5,665 nt of DNA from Parachlamydiaceae bacterium (GTDB lineage Bacteria; Chlamydiota; Chlamydiia; Chlamydiales; Parachlamydiaceae): NCBI GenBank assembly GCA_003164155.1, contig PLSG01000212.1, forward strand, positions 1 through 5,665, written 5' to 3'. Within the stretch, counting starts at the first letter, position 1. Every line of letters begins with the position of its first letter. The notes beneath the pieces are model-generated. The model made no database searches, had not been told where the DNA came from, and saw only the letters and a program-made list of their open reading frames with translations. Shown in pieces: positions 5,441-5,665 of this stretch. Made by a program: the position numbers and the translations under genes.

Positions 5441-5665
5441 AGCACGCCTTCAGCGTGCGAAATTTTGCTAGCTCACCTAGGGCATTGCCCTAGGCTCATA
5501 TGAGAAAGGCCTTCAGCCTTTTAGGACAGTATGAAGTCTACTTGTATGCTTATCGTAGGCATAAAAGCTGCAAACCATGTCCTAAAAGGCTGAAGGCCAT
5601 TCTCATAACAGCCTAGGGCAACGCCCTAGGTGAGCTAGCAAAATTTCGCACGCTGAAGGCGTGCT
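5441..5665. repeat. 225-base modular inverted repeat (REP/BIME/MITE-like)
   Basis: The left arm (5441-5528) and the reverse complement of the right arm (5578-5665) match at 84 of 88 positions; the mismatches fall at 5484, 5497, 5498 and 5507. The spacer is 49 bases (5529-5577). Each arm contains three small hairpins in a row: GCACGC-CTTCA-GCGTGC (5442-5458), CCTAGGGC-ATT-GCCCTAGG (5476-5494) and AAAGGC-CTTCA-GCCTTT (5505-5521), mirrored at 5648-5664, 5612-5630 and 5585-5601. The whole unit can fold into a cruciform or a long RNA hairpin. It encodes no transposase, so it is either a non-autonomous element moved in trans, as REPINs are by RAYT enzymes, or a structural intergenic element. It reaches the window edge and may extend further. 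The pairing is directly visible; the class is inferred. Confidence 0.9.
5529..5577. other. Spacer of the large inverted repeat
   Basis: This 49-base spacer separates the two arms. It holds a weak hairpin of its own, TATGC (5545-5549) with GCATA (5559-5563). No reading frame or recognisable binding site is seen. Confidence 0.5.

Noticed and set aside
5441..5665. Inverted repeat as a rho-independent terminator or CRISPR-like array
   Set aside because: The arms are far longer than a terminator and lack a U-tract. There are only two opposed copies and no regular spacers, so neither explanation fits.

Overview
The window looks like a piece of a bacterial genome from an amoeba- or eukaryote-associated intracellular lineage. 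The best guess is an environmental chlamydia (Parachlamydia/Waddlia/Criblamydia type), with a Legionella-like organism as the alternative. The guess rests on gene content: a long leucine-rich-repeat protein of the cysteine-containing F-box/LRR type with a Pro/Ser-rich N-terminus, an ankyrin-repeat protein, and an exported HAD phosphatase. No ribosomal or other phylogenetic marker is present, so the assignment is an inference.

Layout. Positions 1-362 hold no convincing gene, only two small stem-loops. A HAD-superfamily phosphatase with a signal peptide runs leftward (1037-363) from a good sigma70-type promoter at 1068-1096. A 316-base divergent intergenic region follows. The F-box-like/LRR protein runs rightward (1354-2769) and ends 11 bases from the end of a convergent ankyrin gene. 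The three remaining genes all point leftward and look like one operon, transcribed in this order: a six-helix K+ channel with a TIGYGD filter (5243-4506), a 227-residue protein resembling the N-terminal half of PaaK/F390-synthetase-type adenylating enzymes (4442-3759), and the ankyrin protein (3737-2781). The ankyrin gene has an almost perfect Shine-Dalgarno sequence.

The rightmost part is intergenic and ends in the most striking non-coding structure: a 225-base inverted repeat (5441-5665). Its 88-base arms match at 84 positions and surround a 49-base spacer. Each arm holds three short hairpins in series, two of which share the same core, GCCTTCAGC. It resembles the REP/BIME/REPIN class of dispersed palindromic elements and touches the window edge, so it may continue.

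How the genes may work together: the LRR and ankyrin proteins are candidate host-directed effectors. The channel, the truncated adenylating-enzyme relative and the ankyrin protein are probably co-transcribed, but the sequence does not show a common pathway. No phage, CRISPR, tRNA or rRNA feature was seen.
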